NCBI GenBank assembly: GCA_029531795.1
Contig: JAPEIS010000015.1
Span: 868,001-932,000, forward strand
Direction: 5' to 3'
Length of the DNA stretch: 64,000 bases
DNA from: Sclerotinia nivalis
Taxonomy: Eukaryota > Ascomycota > Leotiomycetes > Helotiales > Sclerotiniaceae
The position numbers were made by a program, and so were the translations under genes. Shown piece by piece: positions 1 through 11,446 of this stretch (the stretch's first letter is position 1; each line of letters opens with the position of its first letter). The notes beneath the pieces were generated by a model. That model was not told where the DNA came from and ran no database searches. It worked only from the letters and a program-made list of their open reading frames with translations.

Positions 1-136
1 TCACATTGTAAACCCCACATTCAACATCATCATACTCATTCCCCAATGTTCAGTGTATGAGGATTCGTAGCATAGGTAAATAGGTAATTTATTTCTAGAT
101 CTAGTTTTAGTCTCTTGTATTGTGAGATTTCTATAG

Positions 137-319
137 GCGGATGTGGATGTGGATGAGGATGCGGGGGTGGAGGTGGATGTGGATGAGGATGCGGAGGAAC
201 TAGAGTGTGCTTATAGTTACTGGGGGTACGGACGGGGTTTGAGGTATGGCTTTGAGGATGTTAAGGGTGCTGAGATGGATGAGGAGGATGAGATACTCGC
301 TGGCCTTGTGGTCTTGTGA
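137..319 (+). CDS. Possible 3' terminal exon of a gene truncated by the window edge (acidic protein)
   Basis: An open frame starts directly after a 3' splice-like site (ttctatag, ending at 136) and runs 60 codons to TGA at 317-319. It has no usable upstream ATG, and an in-frame TAG lies at 134-136, so it can only be coding as an internal or terminal exon. The first third is an Asp/Glu/Val repeat made by GGATGT/GGATGAG units. The rest (…ELECAYSYWGYGRGLRYGF…EMDEEDE…) is less repetitive and looks coding. No family is recognised. The upstream part of the gene would lie left of base 1. The exon call rests only on the open frame and the splice-like site. Confidence 0.35.
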   Translation, partial: ADVDVDEDAGVEVDVDEDAEELECAYSYWGYGRGLRYGFEDVKGAEMDEEDEILAGLVVL

Positions 320-3300
320 TCTTTGGGACGTGTCTACCTACTGCATACTAGGAAATTATGTCAATTTTCGCAAATCTCGATTAAAGCGCATTCGCTTCAT
401 CAGATGGTGAGTATCTATCACTTGCAACTATTCAAGCAACATCAATGTGATGTTTAATTTCCAAAGAGTTGGATGGGGCTCCGAATCAAAGTAATCCTAC
501 AACATTTGGCCGGAGGGCGAAGACTCAACACCTGTACATGGTGCCTTTTACGAATCTCCAGCTCTCTATTGAGAGTCTGCAGAGCTAAGATTGAGTCATT
601 TGATGGAATCAGATATATTGGAAGAAAAAAAGAGGGTTTCCTGATTACGATATTCACGATAGAAGGGTTATTACGATTTTACAGTATCAATATCTTCGAA
701 AGGATAAACGAACATCAATCCAAAATACAGACGATGGTTATAGAAGCCCTGGTTAGATTCAATATCTATTATCGATTATTATCTCAATACAAAGTATAAT
801 ATGTTTAGTAAATTTCTTTTATTCCAAAAAGATCTTTTCGATATAGAATTTGTTACTATTTTATTTGTATTTTATATCTTTTTTCGATAATCGATTATCG
901 AAAACATATTCATTTTAATATTACGATTATTACGAAACAGAGAATACTATTATCTATCAATTAATATTATACTTTGGGTATCGATATGATATTACACCTT
1001 TTCCTCGATTTTACAAAAATATTTTTTGTGTATATATAAATAGAATTAGAACCACACCTTATTATCATTACATTCAAACGATCGATATTCCATTCAGTGA
1101 TTTCGATTATTTACATTCAAACAAAGCTGGAGATCATCACACCTAGGAAAGCATACAAAGAAGCTAATGAATGAGTTCGAACTAAAAAGAGTAGTACCTC
1201 CCAATTGCTTTTCACTAATATAAGAACCCTTTTGCTATACTGAAGGTAATCTTGACAGAGATGATTCTTGACCTTTGTGGGAAGTGAATATCGGAATAGT
1301 AGATTGGGTCGAAGAAGAAGATTATATCAATGGGATGCTTTAATTAGCAAAGGGTAGAAAAAGAGCAAGAAAGGAAAAATCTTAGAAGATGAAGATATCG
1401 GGCTTTGTTCCCTAGTATTAGTTTTCACTTACCCTCAATCAACATTTCAAAGGTTGAAAAGAAACCCAAACTATACAAACTGTATATTAGCTAGCATACA
1501 ATTCCCCATAGCATCAACTAGGAGCTCATAGAGCCCCTAGCTGTCCTAGATAGTCTTAGACTCAGTGTGGACGTTAAATCAATCAATCAATCAATCAACA
1601 ACATTTGGCCTCGCCAGGCTCTAGCTGTACTGTACTGTACATGCACGCAAAACATAACCTGAACGTCATGAAGCTTCAGCAAAGGAGCAGGAACGGGATG
1701 AACTACATCACCAGTAATAATTCTTTGCCGGCATTGGATCAAAAGAAATGAAGATGGGACGGAATATCAAAGTATGCGCTGTGCCCCTTGCCAGGCTGGA
1801 TATTCCTACCTTGTCTTACTTCACAACTGAAACTCGAAAGGAGGAATCCAAAACTATCAGGATTCACTCACAGCATTATCTTGAGGTCTACGAGCTTAGT
1901 TTCAAAGTTCAATTTTGTGATGAAGATAAGGCACTTCGGTGTATAATTGGTAAAAGAATTCTTCATCCAGGTAGGAACTTCAAGTATATACTGGGAGGTG
2001 GGTTGAATACTGAGATTATACCTATCCTTCTGATGAATATCGCCATGTAGGTTGTAAATACTCAAATTTGTAGTGATACCATCACAACCCATGGTTACGG
2101 TATAGTTCTAAGTCGTCGATGAAACCAAGAATCGGGGACACCAACTGCCAGACGAGGAAAACCTAATCCTCCCCTCTTTGATCGGAGTGTATTGCAGATG
2201 CAATCTTTGCGGAAAGGTTGATATAATTTCGCAAAAACGTTGGTCTATATGTTTATCGAAAGGATGTATGATTTGTTTCAGTGTGGAAATTTCAAATGCG
2301 GGGACATGACTTGCAACCATTTATTGAATTCCTTTGAGACACCTCGTCCATCGAACCTACCGGTCAGAAATTCATCATCTCGTAGAGTCGAGTCTCATAT
2401 GCTAGAAGGGCTTTTTACTTGAAGCATTGCTTGAGCGTGATTACTTGTCTATCTGAAATGAAACAACCCGTTTTGGGTTTATATGAACAAAACAGTAGAA
2501 AAGTTCGTAGTACAAACAGCTGGTAGGATAGAGTCATCGATTTCTGGTCGGGCGATGATCAGATTGCGACATCGTTTCTCAAAAATGATAAGGACAGGGA
2601 GAGCCTCGATTTTTGAATGATATGATCTGGCACTGGCACTGGCACTGGCGGACCATTTGTATTCTTTGCCTGAGATGTGAGTAACAGAATCCTACTTCAT
2701 CCTTTTCCGCCTTTATCCATTCATCAATTAATCTCCATTAGCTACCATGCTTTCGACATGTCATTAAGCTCCAGGAAATAAGATATTCCCATGCTAATGA
2801 TGGGTTTCCATGGTGAAGCCTAACAACCGGCCACTTTTACAGAGGCAGTAAACCAAGTCAGATGAGTGGTGTAAGTTTTGGAACAAGACTGAGCCCAAAG
2901 GATGATCATTTCGAAGTAAATGATAAGATGTCACAACTCGTGGTCGTCATAACATAGTGGTACTAATCATGAGGTAGACATGATAAATTCATGTGAAAAG
3001 TTTAGCATCTCGTGGTACAATGTTGCATATGCTCTGCATACCCTGAAGGAGAACGACCGTAACCTCGGTCGGCAATTGCCGACGGCATAATGTAGGCCTT
3101 AATTCTTCACAACCCCTCCAACCCAACCATAGAAATACTTCACATCAACATCCACTTTTTGGATGTCTTGTTTCTATTAATACCAGACCGGGACATCAGA
3201 AGGGTTTGTTTGATTAAGAAGTGAGGGCCATGAATTCCTCCACAATACTGATGAGGGTGGCACACCTTGATCGCGACCACGTTATGGGTCTCAATCATGA

Positions 3301-3429
3301 TGCAGTCGCGTGAACCTTGTTTCTCCATCGTTATCAATGGCAGTAAGTCAAGGTAACGGAAGCTCCATATACCTATTTTTTTGCCTCTCTAAATCATCAA
3401 GTATAAATTAATCCTTAGATAGACGCAGT
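320..3429. other. Gene-free stretch with AT-rich block and dispersed repeat
   Basis: No convincing gene is seen. About 640-1120 is strongly AT-rich with many TA steps and stops in all frames, the look of a decayed repeat. 1531-1598 is one copy of a dispersed repeat (see its own entry). 2629-2648 has three CACTGG units. 3068-3083 is a perfect 16-bp palindrome (GTCGGCAATTGCCGAC), about 350 bp upstream of the next gene. Short open frames near 1748-2050 and 2108-2422 have no recognisable domain. Confidence 0.5.
1531..1598 (+). repeat. Dispersed repeat copy A, ending in (AATC)n
   Basis: The first ~47 bp (gagcccctagctgtcctaga onward) match 26254-26300, with all visible differences being transitions. 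Both copies end in an AATC/ATCA microsatellite of about 20 bp. A conserved body followed by a short simple-sequence 3' tail is typical of SINE or LINE 3' ends. Homology upstream of the body is weak, so this may be a truncated insertion. The class is inferred; the pairing is seen directly. Confidence 0.6.
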
Positions 3430-4215
3430 ATGTGTCGTAAAACAGTGTCCAAAATGGCTTCAGAAAACGTTCCTCTCTTGTCTGAACACAGTTCCACGCG
3501 CCTCCAGTCACCCTCCTCATCCTCAACACTATCCCTTTCGCCTGCTCTCCACAGATTCCGTCTCGCAATCGGCATCAATGTTCCTATAGCATCACCGGTC
3601 GATTCTCCACCCTCCGATCTGGAAGGCCTACGTAAAAATGCCTACGGAATCTACAAGTCCGTTCTTTCTCAGCAACGCAAGTTCTCCTTACAATACCACT
3701 TTATCGAGGGCGTCTACTATTGCTCTATCCTCTCTCAGCTCGTCATCGGTGGAGTTCTCGCTTCCTTTGGCGAGCTATCAAAAACACATCCGCAGGCCGT
3801 TACTGTACTGGGTGTTGCCAACAGTTGTTTAGCTGGAGTTCTGGGAATACTGAAGAGTCAAGGATTGCCCGATCGGTTACGCAAAGACGAATTTGAGATG
3901 CGGAAAGTCCAAGACTTTATCGAAGAATGTGATACTAGGCTTGCAGTTGGATGGGGAGAGACAATGAGTGAGGCAGAGGTGGATGCTTTGATCAAGGAAG
4001 TGTTTGATCAATACGCTGTTGCTAGGGATACCGCAGAAATGAATAGGCCGACTACTTACGCACATCAGAGTGATGGAGATGATTATGGAAATGGAGGTGC
4101 AATCGAGGAACAATGCACAGTGCATCCTACGACGGCAAATGCGAGAACGGCAATTGGAGGCAGACAAAGTAAGATTTCGGTTGGTGGGAATGGGAAATCT
4201 CTGCAGATATATTGA
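3430..4215 (+). CDS. SLATT-domain two-helix membrane protein (fungal SLATT family)
   Basis: Single-exon gene, 261 aa. Residues ~75-185 match the fungal SLATT arrangement: a basic Q-rich entry (LSQQRKFSLQYHF), a first membrane segment (~YYCSILSQLVIGGVLASFG), a short linker with H and P, and a second membrane segment (~AVTVLGVANSCLAGVLGIL). After these come QGLPDRLRKDEFEMRKVQDF and a helical tail. The N-terminus is Ser-rich and the last ~60 residues are disordered. A second ATG at 3454 (MASENVPLL) has the better start context (aaaATGGCT) and may be the true start. SLATT proteins of bacteria are proposed pore-forming effectors of nucleotide-signalled defence. The role of the fungal versions is unknown, and no SMODS or SLOG partner is adjacent here. 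Confidence 0.75.
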   Translation: MCRKTVSKMASENVPLLSEHSSTRLQSPSSSSTLSLSPALHRFRLAIGINVPIASPVDSPPSDLEGLRKNAYGIYKSVLSQQRKFSLQYHFIEGVYYCSILSQLVIGGVLASFGELSKTHPQAVTVLGVANSCLAGVLGILKSQGLPDRLRKDEFEMRKVQDFIEECDTRLAVGWGETMSEAEVDALIKEVFDQYAVARDTAEMNRPTTYAHQSDGDDYGNGGAIEEQCTVHPTTANARTAIGGRQSKISVGGNGKSLQIY

Positions 4216-5160
4216 TGGACTTTCTATTCATGTCACACACTACTTTTCTTTCTTCCCTGCCTCTAGCTTCTCTCCTCTACGACTTCCGATACCTCTATAG
4301 ACTACTTAGATACCCAGCAAATATCAATTAATCCAAACCTCAGGCTGAGGCTTCATTTATAATGAGATTTGATTGTTAAGACCCTGTTGCATTTCTACAA
4401 ACCTTACGGGGTGATACCATTTTGAATTAAACAGGATCACTCCGCTATTGACAGCCAAGCAACACGTTGAAAGGTACTGTAGAAGCAATTGTATCAAGAG
4501 AGTCTCTCTGTAAGAGGCGGAGGTCACACATGGAACAGCTGGGATGGAGAAGTCAGTAAGACTAATATGATGATGATGAAACACAACATGTGCGGCCGAT
4601 GGCAAAGAAGGAGAAAATTGCGGACGAGAACTAGAATTAGTCAAAATGTAAAATTTCTGATGATATTTCGTGCATTGTTTTGTGAGATGGCATGGAGGGG
4701 GAACTACTTGAGTAGCTGCGGAACAATCCGCTTGTAAGATCACTCTTCTGCAACAATCGCACCGGAAAGTTTCCGCGTCCTTGATCTTGCGATATACTCC
4801 AATGCAGCCACTGCTCTTCCCACGGCCGTTGACATAAATGATTTTACAGACAAAACAACAAAATGATCTTCACATTCATTCTTAGAACCTCGGTGCCCAT
4901 GCGATATCTCGTCCCCTTACCAACACTACTGCACCCCATGAATTTCAGGGACACGCATGAAACCCCGGGGGGTTTTTAAGCCTTGGCTCTTCTTACTCCC
5001 ACACCTCACACTAAAAACATCCCCTACAAAGTACTAAAAATAATACCGGGATCCCCATGTTGGGCGTATATTGCAATTGTCAATTGACAATCTTATCCAT
5101 AATGACAACATATCATGAGAATTCCTCCAAGTTGTGTCTTCGAGAACGATCTTTCCGACG
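4216..5160. other. Intergenic region upstream of the Zn2Cys6 gene
   Basis: No gene is supported; the open frames at 4357-4743 on both strands lack domain features. 4970-4985 can form a 7-bp hairpin (AAACCCC gg GGGGTTT). 5076-5091 is a perfect 16-bp palindrome (ATTGTCAATTGACAAT), 70 bp before the regulator's ATG and a candidate site for a dimeric regulator. Confidence 0.5.
5076..5091. promoter_or_regulatory. Perfect 16-bp palindrome upstream of the Zn2Cys6 gene
   Basis: ATTGTCAATTGACAAT reads identically on both strands and ends 70 bp before the ATG at 5161. Position and symmetry fit a dimer-binding site, possibly autoregulatory. No zinc-cluster CGG half sites are in it, so a function is only a guess. 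Confidence 0.3.
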
Positions 5161-7890
5161 ATGAATCACCCGACAGGTCTCCAGTTTGCTCCCGAACGCC
5201 AAAAATATGATTCGAAAAATGCGTATATGGGGAATTATGGCGAATTCGAAGATAAAGCAGAGAATATAAAAACAAAGCCAACTCCATTGCCATGTCGGCG
5301 GACCTTTCGAAGGTATGGCTCAATGGTTAAAGGTTCCTTCACATTAGCTTGCTAACAGATAAATCAAGACCTCGGGCTGGCCGAGCATGCGGGGTAAGTG
5401 CCATCAAAAATATATCCTCCAGATGATACTCGATACTGACGTGATTCGTATCAATAGACGTGTCATTCAAGAAGAGTATGAAATCGCGCATTCAAAGATA
5501 CCTCAAACTATATCATTAACACTGTTAAGGTGCGATGCGACGCAGGATCCCACGGAATTCCATGTACAAATTGTGAGGCATTCTTTTTGGACTGCAGTAT
5601 ACCTCCGCGAAAGAAGAACTCGAGCAGGGAGGGAACATCCGTTAGTGGACGTAAAAAGTCCGCTCTTTCAATGTCAGTATTTATTCAGTTCAGATATTTT
5701 CAAAGCTACTCTGCTCGACACGGTTGTATTCTTACATAAATACAGAGTCAAAGAGCGCGGTCATTCAAATGACAAGGGCGACGACAAGAGCGACGACAAA
5801 AGAGATGGAGATATTGAGCTTCCTCAACCAGTCGCGTCAAATCACAACGATTTTGCTTCTCTGATTCTTCAGGCGGACGAGCATATTAAGCAGCAGCCAG
5901 ATAGTACCAAACAATACGTCAAATTAATAAGCCCACCAGTCTCATCATCTGCAATTGAAAACCCCGGAAAAGTGGCATACTTACAAGAAAAATCATCCTT
6001 GGCAATACTCATGCAAGATTATTATGGCACGACCAATGCTGTACACTATCCTTTGCCGGAAGACGCTGCCAATCAACACATGGCTACAAAAATGAACGCG
6101 GAAGAGATGGATATCCTTGAAAAGCGAGGTGCACTACAACTTCCACCTAGGGATTTATGTGAGGAGTTGATTGATGCATACTTCAAATGGGTAGCTCCGG
6201 TTATTCCAATCATTAATAAATCGTGGTTCATGCGAAGATGGCATGACCTTGACAATCCACCCCCCTTGTTATTAATGCAGGCAGTCTTGTTGGCTGGATC
6301 CAGAGTTTGCACTACATCCATGCTGCTAGATGCCAGTGGTTCTCCAATTCCCGCTGCGACAATATTTTATAAAAGAGCAAAAGCCCTCTATGATGCTGAT
6401 TATGAGGAAGATAGGGTTGTCATAGTCCAGGCACTTATTCACTTAGGATGGGTGCGTTTATGGTACCTAGTATTCATGCAAGCAAAGAAAATGCTAATTG
6501 TATAATAGTATTGGGAGGAGCCGGGCGTGGTTACAAAAAATGTTTTCTACTGGAATGGACTGGCGACCACGATTGCTCAAGGTTTTGGAATGCATCGAAG
6601 TCCAAGCGGTTCCCGTCTCAGTCCAGCCGATAAAAGGCTTTGGAAAAGGATATGGTGGACCTTGTACATCAGAGATCAATCAGTAGCAACCGCACTTGGA
6701 CGCCCGGCACACATCAATATGGAAGATTCCGATTTAGAAATGATTCGAGAAGAAGATTTTGTCGATGATCACACTGAACCTGGAGATGAAATACGAGTGC
6801 AATTCTTTCTTCAGTCTGTGAAAATATGCGAGATCATGGACGACATACTCTTCCAACATTACTCTTTACAATCCAGGAAGCAGGGCAACGACTCTATCAT
6901 GCTCCAAAAGTGTGATCAAGCTTTGAACGAGTGGCTTCAGAATTGCCCAAGGCAGATCCGATGGAATCCTTCCAACAAAAATAGCTTCTGGTCCTCTTAT
7001 CTGTACTTGATCTACCATACTACAAGGTGTCTCTTGTATCGCGCCTATTTGCCATCCGTTAAATCTTCATCGGAGCTCCAGGAGAAACTCGATGTTTCAC
7101 AACACGCTGCTTTTCAATCTGCAAGCGCAATCACTTCAATCGTAGAAAATATGATTGCACGCAGCGAACTGAGGCATGCTCCTCCATTCTTGTATGATAA
7201 AACCCGTGCCGAGCAGAATTTGGGTGATTGCTAACGCATTTTAGAATATATTCTTTACTGTCGGCCCTGATCATGCACATCTATGAACTACAGATTCATT
7301 CATCATTTGGGAAAACCGAGGCGCGTAAAAGAGTTGCCATTTGCATGTCTGCTCTGGAGAAACTTTCTGATATATGGCTAGTCGCTAAAATGGTTCAAGG
7401 GCTTTTCGAAAGCATCTTAGAAGCGGCAGGATTCGAAAATTGTAAAGTGCCCGTTAGCTTCGTTGAAAAACTTTTACCGACATCTAAATTAACTGGAGAA
7501 TCCAAAGAAAACAGCCTTCCACTTACGCATTCCTTGCTCGCACACCAAAAAGCAACTCTGGGTTTTGTATCAGGTACGGGCACAGGTAGTTCTAACAAAA
7601 GTCAAAAATCAGGTAGTAATAACAACGGCATTTCCTCTACTAATGTACCGCTTGCGCCACAGACTAAACAGCAATCCGCTCCATCAATGCATCATGAAAA
7701 CGAATTTTACATCCCTGATGCCATCTGCCCTACTGGTACAACACCGACTTCAATCCAGGAAACCGTTCAATACCAGGATCCTACCTTTCCCGGGAACATG
7801 AATTACATACTAAATGAGTCGATGGCCACTTGGATACAACCGGATTTTCAACAAATGATTCCTAATACTCTAGACGCCACAGACTGGTAA
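5161..7890 (+). CDS. Zn2Cys6 transcription factor, CTF1-beta/FarB-like
   Basis: Model of seven exons: 5161-5312, 5369-5393, 5458-5475, 5530-5672, 5746-6451, 6509-7191, 7245-7890, giving 790 aa with all phases consistent. The zinc cluster is assembled across exons 2-4: Cys58, 61, 68, 77, 80, 87 with spacing C-x2-C-x6-C-x8-C-x2-C-x6-C, followed by SIPPRKK. The fungal-specific middle homology domain spans roughly 245-520 (ELIDAYFKW…VIPIINKSWF; later KRIWWTLYIRDQ and LGRPAHINMED). That block resembles cutinase/fatty-acid regulators CTF1-beta and FarB. The C-terminus is Ser/Asn/Gln-rich, as in activation domains. Intron 1 needs the second AG after the CTAAC branch site, because the first AG (5358) is too close to it and breaks the frame. 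A CE5 esterase gene lies 2.5 kb downstream. The exact target is inferred. Confidence 0.8.
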
Positions 7891-10432
7891 GTCTAATTTC
7901 TCTGGTAGGTGATACGCAAAAACTGATGCATGATAGGTTCGACTACTTTGGCATGCGATAAAATGCTTTTCTGATGTACGAACTTGTTACTTAATTATTG
8001 GAGGCCGAAATCCGGTGACACCTTTCAGTGCCACGCTTAGTGATTATCTAGATCCGGTCTATTGGCACATAATTCTAAACCATTGCGGCGTGCCTGCACT
8101 ACGTTAAGAGAATTTCATCCGGATTGGTCGTCTCGAAATATCACCGGGAAGGTCGTTATCTATCAAAATATTACGGGAACACAATTTCGATTTAGCACCC
8201 AGGTATGCAGCTAAATCTACGCATGGTCATGCAGGGATAACCGAGACGACAAACAGTTGCGACTGGCTGGATAAATTCGTATTTATAAAGTCATGCTGAA
8301 TGATCACTTATCCTTATTAAAGCACTTTCGACCTGTCAACTACAATACCCAACCCAATAGCATACTAGATAGTATCTACGGGAGCAATCGATTGAGCCTC
8401 TTCCATTGCGATAATTTATCATACCGGCTTTGGTACTAACCCTAGCCATAACCAAGTCGTACTCAACCTTTTGGCTCCATGGCAGTGGAGGCAACTTGTC
8501 TCGCTGTAGAACGTTTCCAGATCTATTATAGATTTTATCACTACCAGCTAGAAGGTATGCAATCATACTGGGAGATTCGGCAGCGCTTGACAGTGGCTTG
8601 ATGAATGGTGTTAGTATGGGACACTTGAATGAGTCGGGAGAGCCGTACACTCAATGGTGCGATAAATCAATGACAGGTCACTGGTTTTGACGACCCCTAA
8701 CCAATAAGAGATAGATGAAAGAGGAGGGCTGGTTTACATGCCGAGCATTCCAACTCATGAATGATGAGATATAACCGTCGTTGGGGGAGAGAGAAGCACG
8801 ACGCCTGTGGGGAAAGTCTTCAAGACTCTATGATCTGGAATCATAGGTTCATATCATACAGCAACAGCATTCACGGGTTCATAGGCTTGCTATGGAAAGC
8901 AAGTTGATGTTCGAAGAATTATGTTTATCATCTACGTCCAGCCCTACCAGTTCAATATATCAGATTCCGTGTTGCGGGGAAACCCGTATTGTGGGGAAAG
9001 ACCTTATGCAAGATGCAGCAATTCCGTGAACCAATCAAAAATATGATTGCCCAATTGCTCTAATTCTTTTGTGTCATCTGATATTTTATGTTTTCAGTTT
9101 GAGTTTCTGATATGACTGAAAAAACCTCGGCATGGCATGGCAAGGTGGCTAGTGATTTCATACCAAGCTCAGATGATGGTATGGAGTCATGATCGTGCTT
9201 TTTTTTTTTTTTTTTTGCTTTTTTCGTCCCGCAATAGGTATTCATCTACAGTATCTGATGGAGATGCGATTGGCTCCGGGATCCAGTTTCAAAAAACAAT
9301 GGGCTCCATTTACTCTTCAGACTAAAACATCTTCGAGAAGTAAACATTGGGTCATAGCTTAGAATAGACAAAACCCCATTTATATGAGATGGAGAGAGGA
9401 ATTTTTATTTTAAGAAACGATGATCCATGACCCCGATTTATCTTTGCTCCTTAACATTGCATTAAGATCTATACTCCGTATGCGAGTGTCGTATTAAGAT
9501 GGTGATCATCATGCGAAATATGGGGTAACCTTGTCATGGTGACATTGGCTAATATGGGAGAAGCATCTTGTTTCAGGCTCTTCGTTTTCCAAAAAATAGT
9601 TTGGTCCATTTATGCTGTGCCTTTAGTGGCACATGTCCCCATTAACCCAACTATCTCTCTTCTTTTCCTCGCTCCGTCACCCAACACTGCTCCTACATTC
9701 TTTCCGGGACAACGAGTCGCCGAGGTATTCTTGTTATTCAGATAGAATGGCAACAAAGTCTCAATTGATAAGTTCAGACGATGATGATAGAGAGGGGTAC
9801 GGTTCTTGCATTTAGTCGAAATATCATTAGAGATCGTACATTGGATGGAAAATACCCCGCGTTATTGGCATATTGCGACTTGCAGTGTAGAAGAAACTTG
9901 GCCATAACACTCAGCACTGCAAAGTTCAACAAAACAAAAACACCTCGGCGTCATCATGACAGTGACTTCATACTTTTGTGCAGCTAGAAGTCATATAAAC
10001 AAATTCTCTAGTGAGAAAAAAGTAATACAGTGGAGTATTCGGTACCCACTTGGTACAGCGGGATAGTAGCTCTTTGCAAAAAGGAGTGCTAGGCGGACAG
10101 TCCCGCTTTTTACCCCTTCATATAATTTAAAAGAATACCTCGGGAACTTCATGTTAGCAAGTGATGGCTTTGTTTTTGTGGTCGTAGTGAAGGGATTTGA
10201 TGCGATGGTGGCCAGTTTAATATGACGATGTTGTCGGAATGAGCAGGAAACTCGAACTATATATGAGTAATGGACTTCTCTGGATTTTGAATATCAGTTT
10301 CATCTCAACTCAACTCAACTCAACTCAACTCATCTCTTTTCTTCTCATTCTATCTTACTCCTTCTCATTGTGACTTCTTTTCCATATATACCTAATTCAA
10401 CCCAATCATAACCACATAACCCACCACAAACA
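7891..10432. other. Intergenic region between the regulator and the CE5 esterase
   Basis: No gene is supported. The minus-strand frame at 8336-8650 and the short plus-strand frames at 9536-9987 show no domains. 9200-9217 is a T-tract. The right end is the esterase promoter: a TATA-like element (actatatatgag) lies at about 10256-10267, ~170 bp before the ATG, and 10304-10331 is a (CTCAA)n pentamer repeat followed by a CT-rich leader. Confidence 0.5.
10304..10331 (+). repeat. (CTCAA)n pentanucleotide repeat in the esterase leader
   Basis: Five to six copies of CTCAA lie between the TATA-like element and the start codon. They are probably within the 5' UTR and could vary in length between strains. 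Confidence 0.8.
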
Positions 10433-11366
10433 ATGCATTCACCTCTCTCCCTCCTAACTCTCCTCCAACTCCTTCACCTCACCCTCGCTATCCCGGCTCC
10501 TCTTCCCATCCCCGAACCCGAAACCTCCGTAATAAACGCCAGCGCAACCTGCACAGCCATTCGTATCATAACCGCACGCGCATCCACCGAAGCACCAGGC
10601 GAAGGAATCATCGGTGCACTCGCCTCCGCCATTGAACTCGGCACAAGCCAATCCGTCACTCGAACTTCTGTTTCTTATCCTGCTGTGCTGGCTCCTTATG
10701 CGCCTAGTGTGGCGAGTGGTGTTGCGGCTATGAAGGCGGATTTAATTGCGGCGGTTGAGGCGTGTCCGGAGCAGAAAATTGTACTGTTGGGGTATTCGCA
10801 GGGTGGTGAGTTCGGGGTTTCCTTGTTTTGTGCTTTTTTTTTGGTAGAGGTGTAAGATGATGATTTGCAAATGGAAAACAATTAGAACTATAGGATACTA
10901 ATCTCAGATTCGTATAGCGGAATGCATCAGTGATACGCTTGGAGGAGGTGGAGGTGGAATTCTGGGAGCCAAAACCCCAGCTATTGATTACGCGAAATAT
11001 GGCTCGCACGTTAAGGCTGCCGTTTTGGTATATAATCTCCTCTCATTCCTCTTCCATCCCCCTTTTTTCTCCTCAAACCCCATCTCCACAACCACACCCC
11101 TCTAACCACCTCGCAAACAGATGGGCGATCCCCGCTACATGACCAACCAACAATCGTTCCACGTAGGCACCTGTTTTCAAAACGGACTCTTTCCCCGCTC
11201 CAGCGATCAATCGTTATCGTTATCCGGCTATTCTACTATCTTGAAGTCTTATTGTGATTTCGGGGATCCGTTTTGTTGCTCGGGTTTGGATACGTTGGAG
11301 CATTTGACTTATGTGACGAAGTATAATGTGCTTGCTGCGAGCTTTGTTTTGGGGAGGATTGCGTAG
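10433..11366 (+). CDS. Secreted CE5 esterase (cutinase / acetylxylan esterase family)
   Basis: Three exons: 10433-10805, 10918-11027, 11121-11366; 242 aa. A signal peptide (MHSPLSLLTLLQLLHLTLA) is followed by a Pro-rich stretch and the CE5 catalytic domain. The nucleophile is Ser122 in GYSQGA. The triad is completed by an Asp in CDFGDPFCC (~Asp210) and His222 in EHLTY. MGDPRYM and VGTCFQNG are further CE5 blocks. Intron 1 must end at 10917, not at the nearer AG at 10907: only this restores the QGAECISDT helix, and it leaves an ACTAAT branch site about 17 nt upstream. The Cys-rich C-terminal part resembles acetylxylan esterases more than classical cutinases, so the substrate (cutin versus acetylxylan) is open. 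The Zn2Cys6 gene upstream is of the class that regulates cutinases. Confidence 0.85.
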
Positions 11367-11393
11367 GGATTTTTGGGGGGAAGTGGGGGGGAG

Positions 11394-11446
11394 ATGGGTG
11401 AGGGGAATGGGTGAGGGGAATGGGTGAGGGGAATGGGTGAAGGGGA
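11394..11446 (+). repeat. Tandem 14-bp repeat in the esterase 3' region
   Basis: Nearly four copies of GGGTGAGGGGAAT plus a spacer base (with small variations) begin about 28 bp after the stop codon. They are probably in the 3' UTR. Confidence 0.8.
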
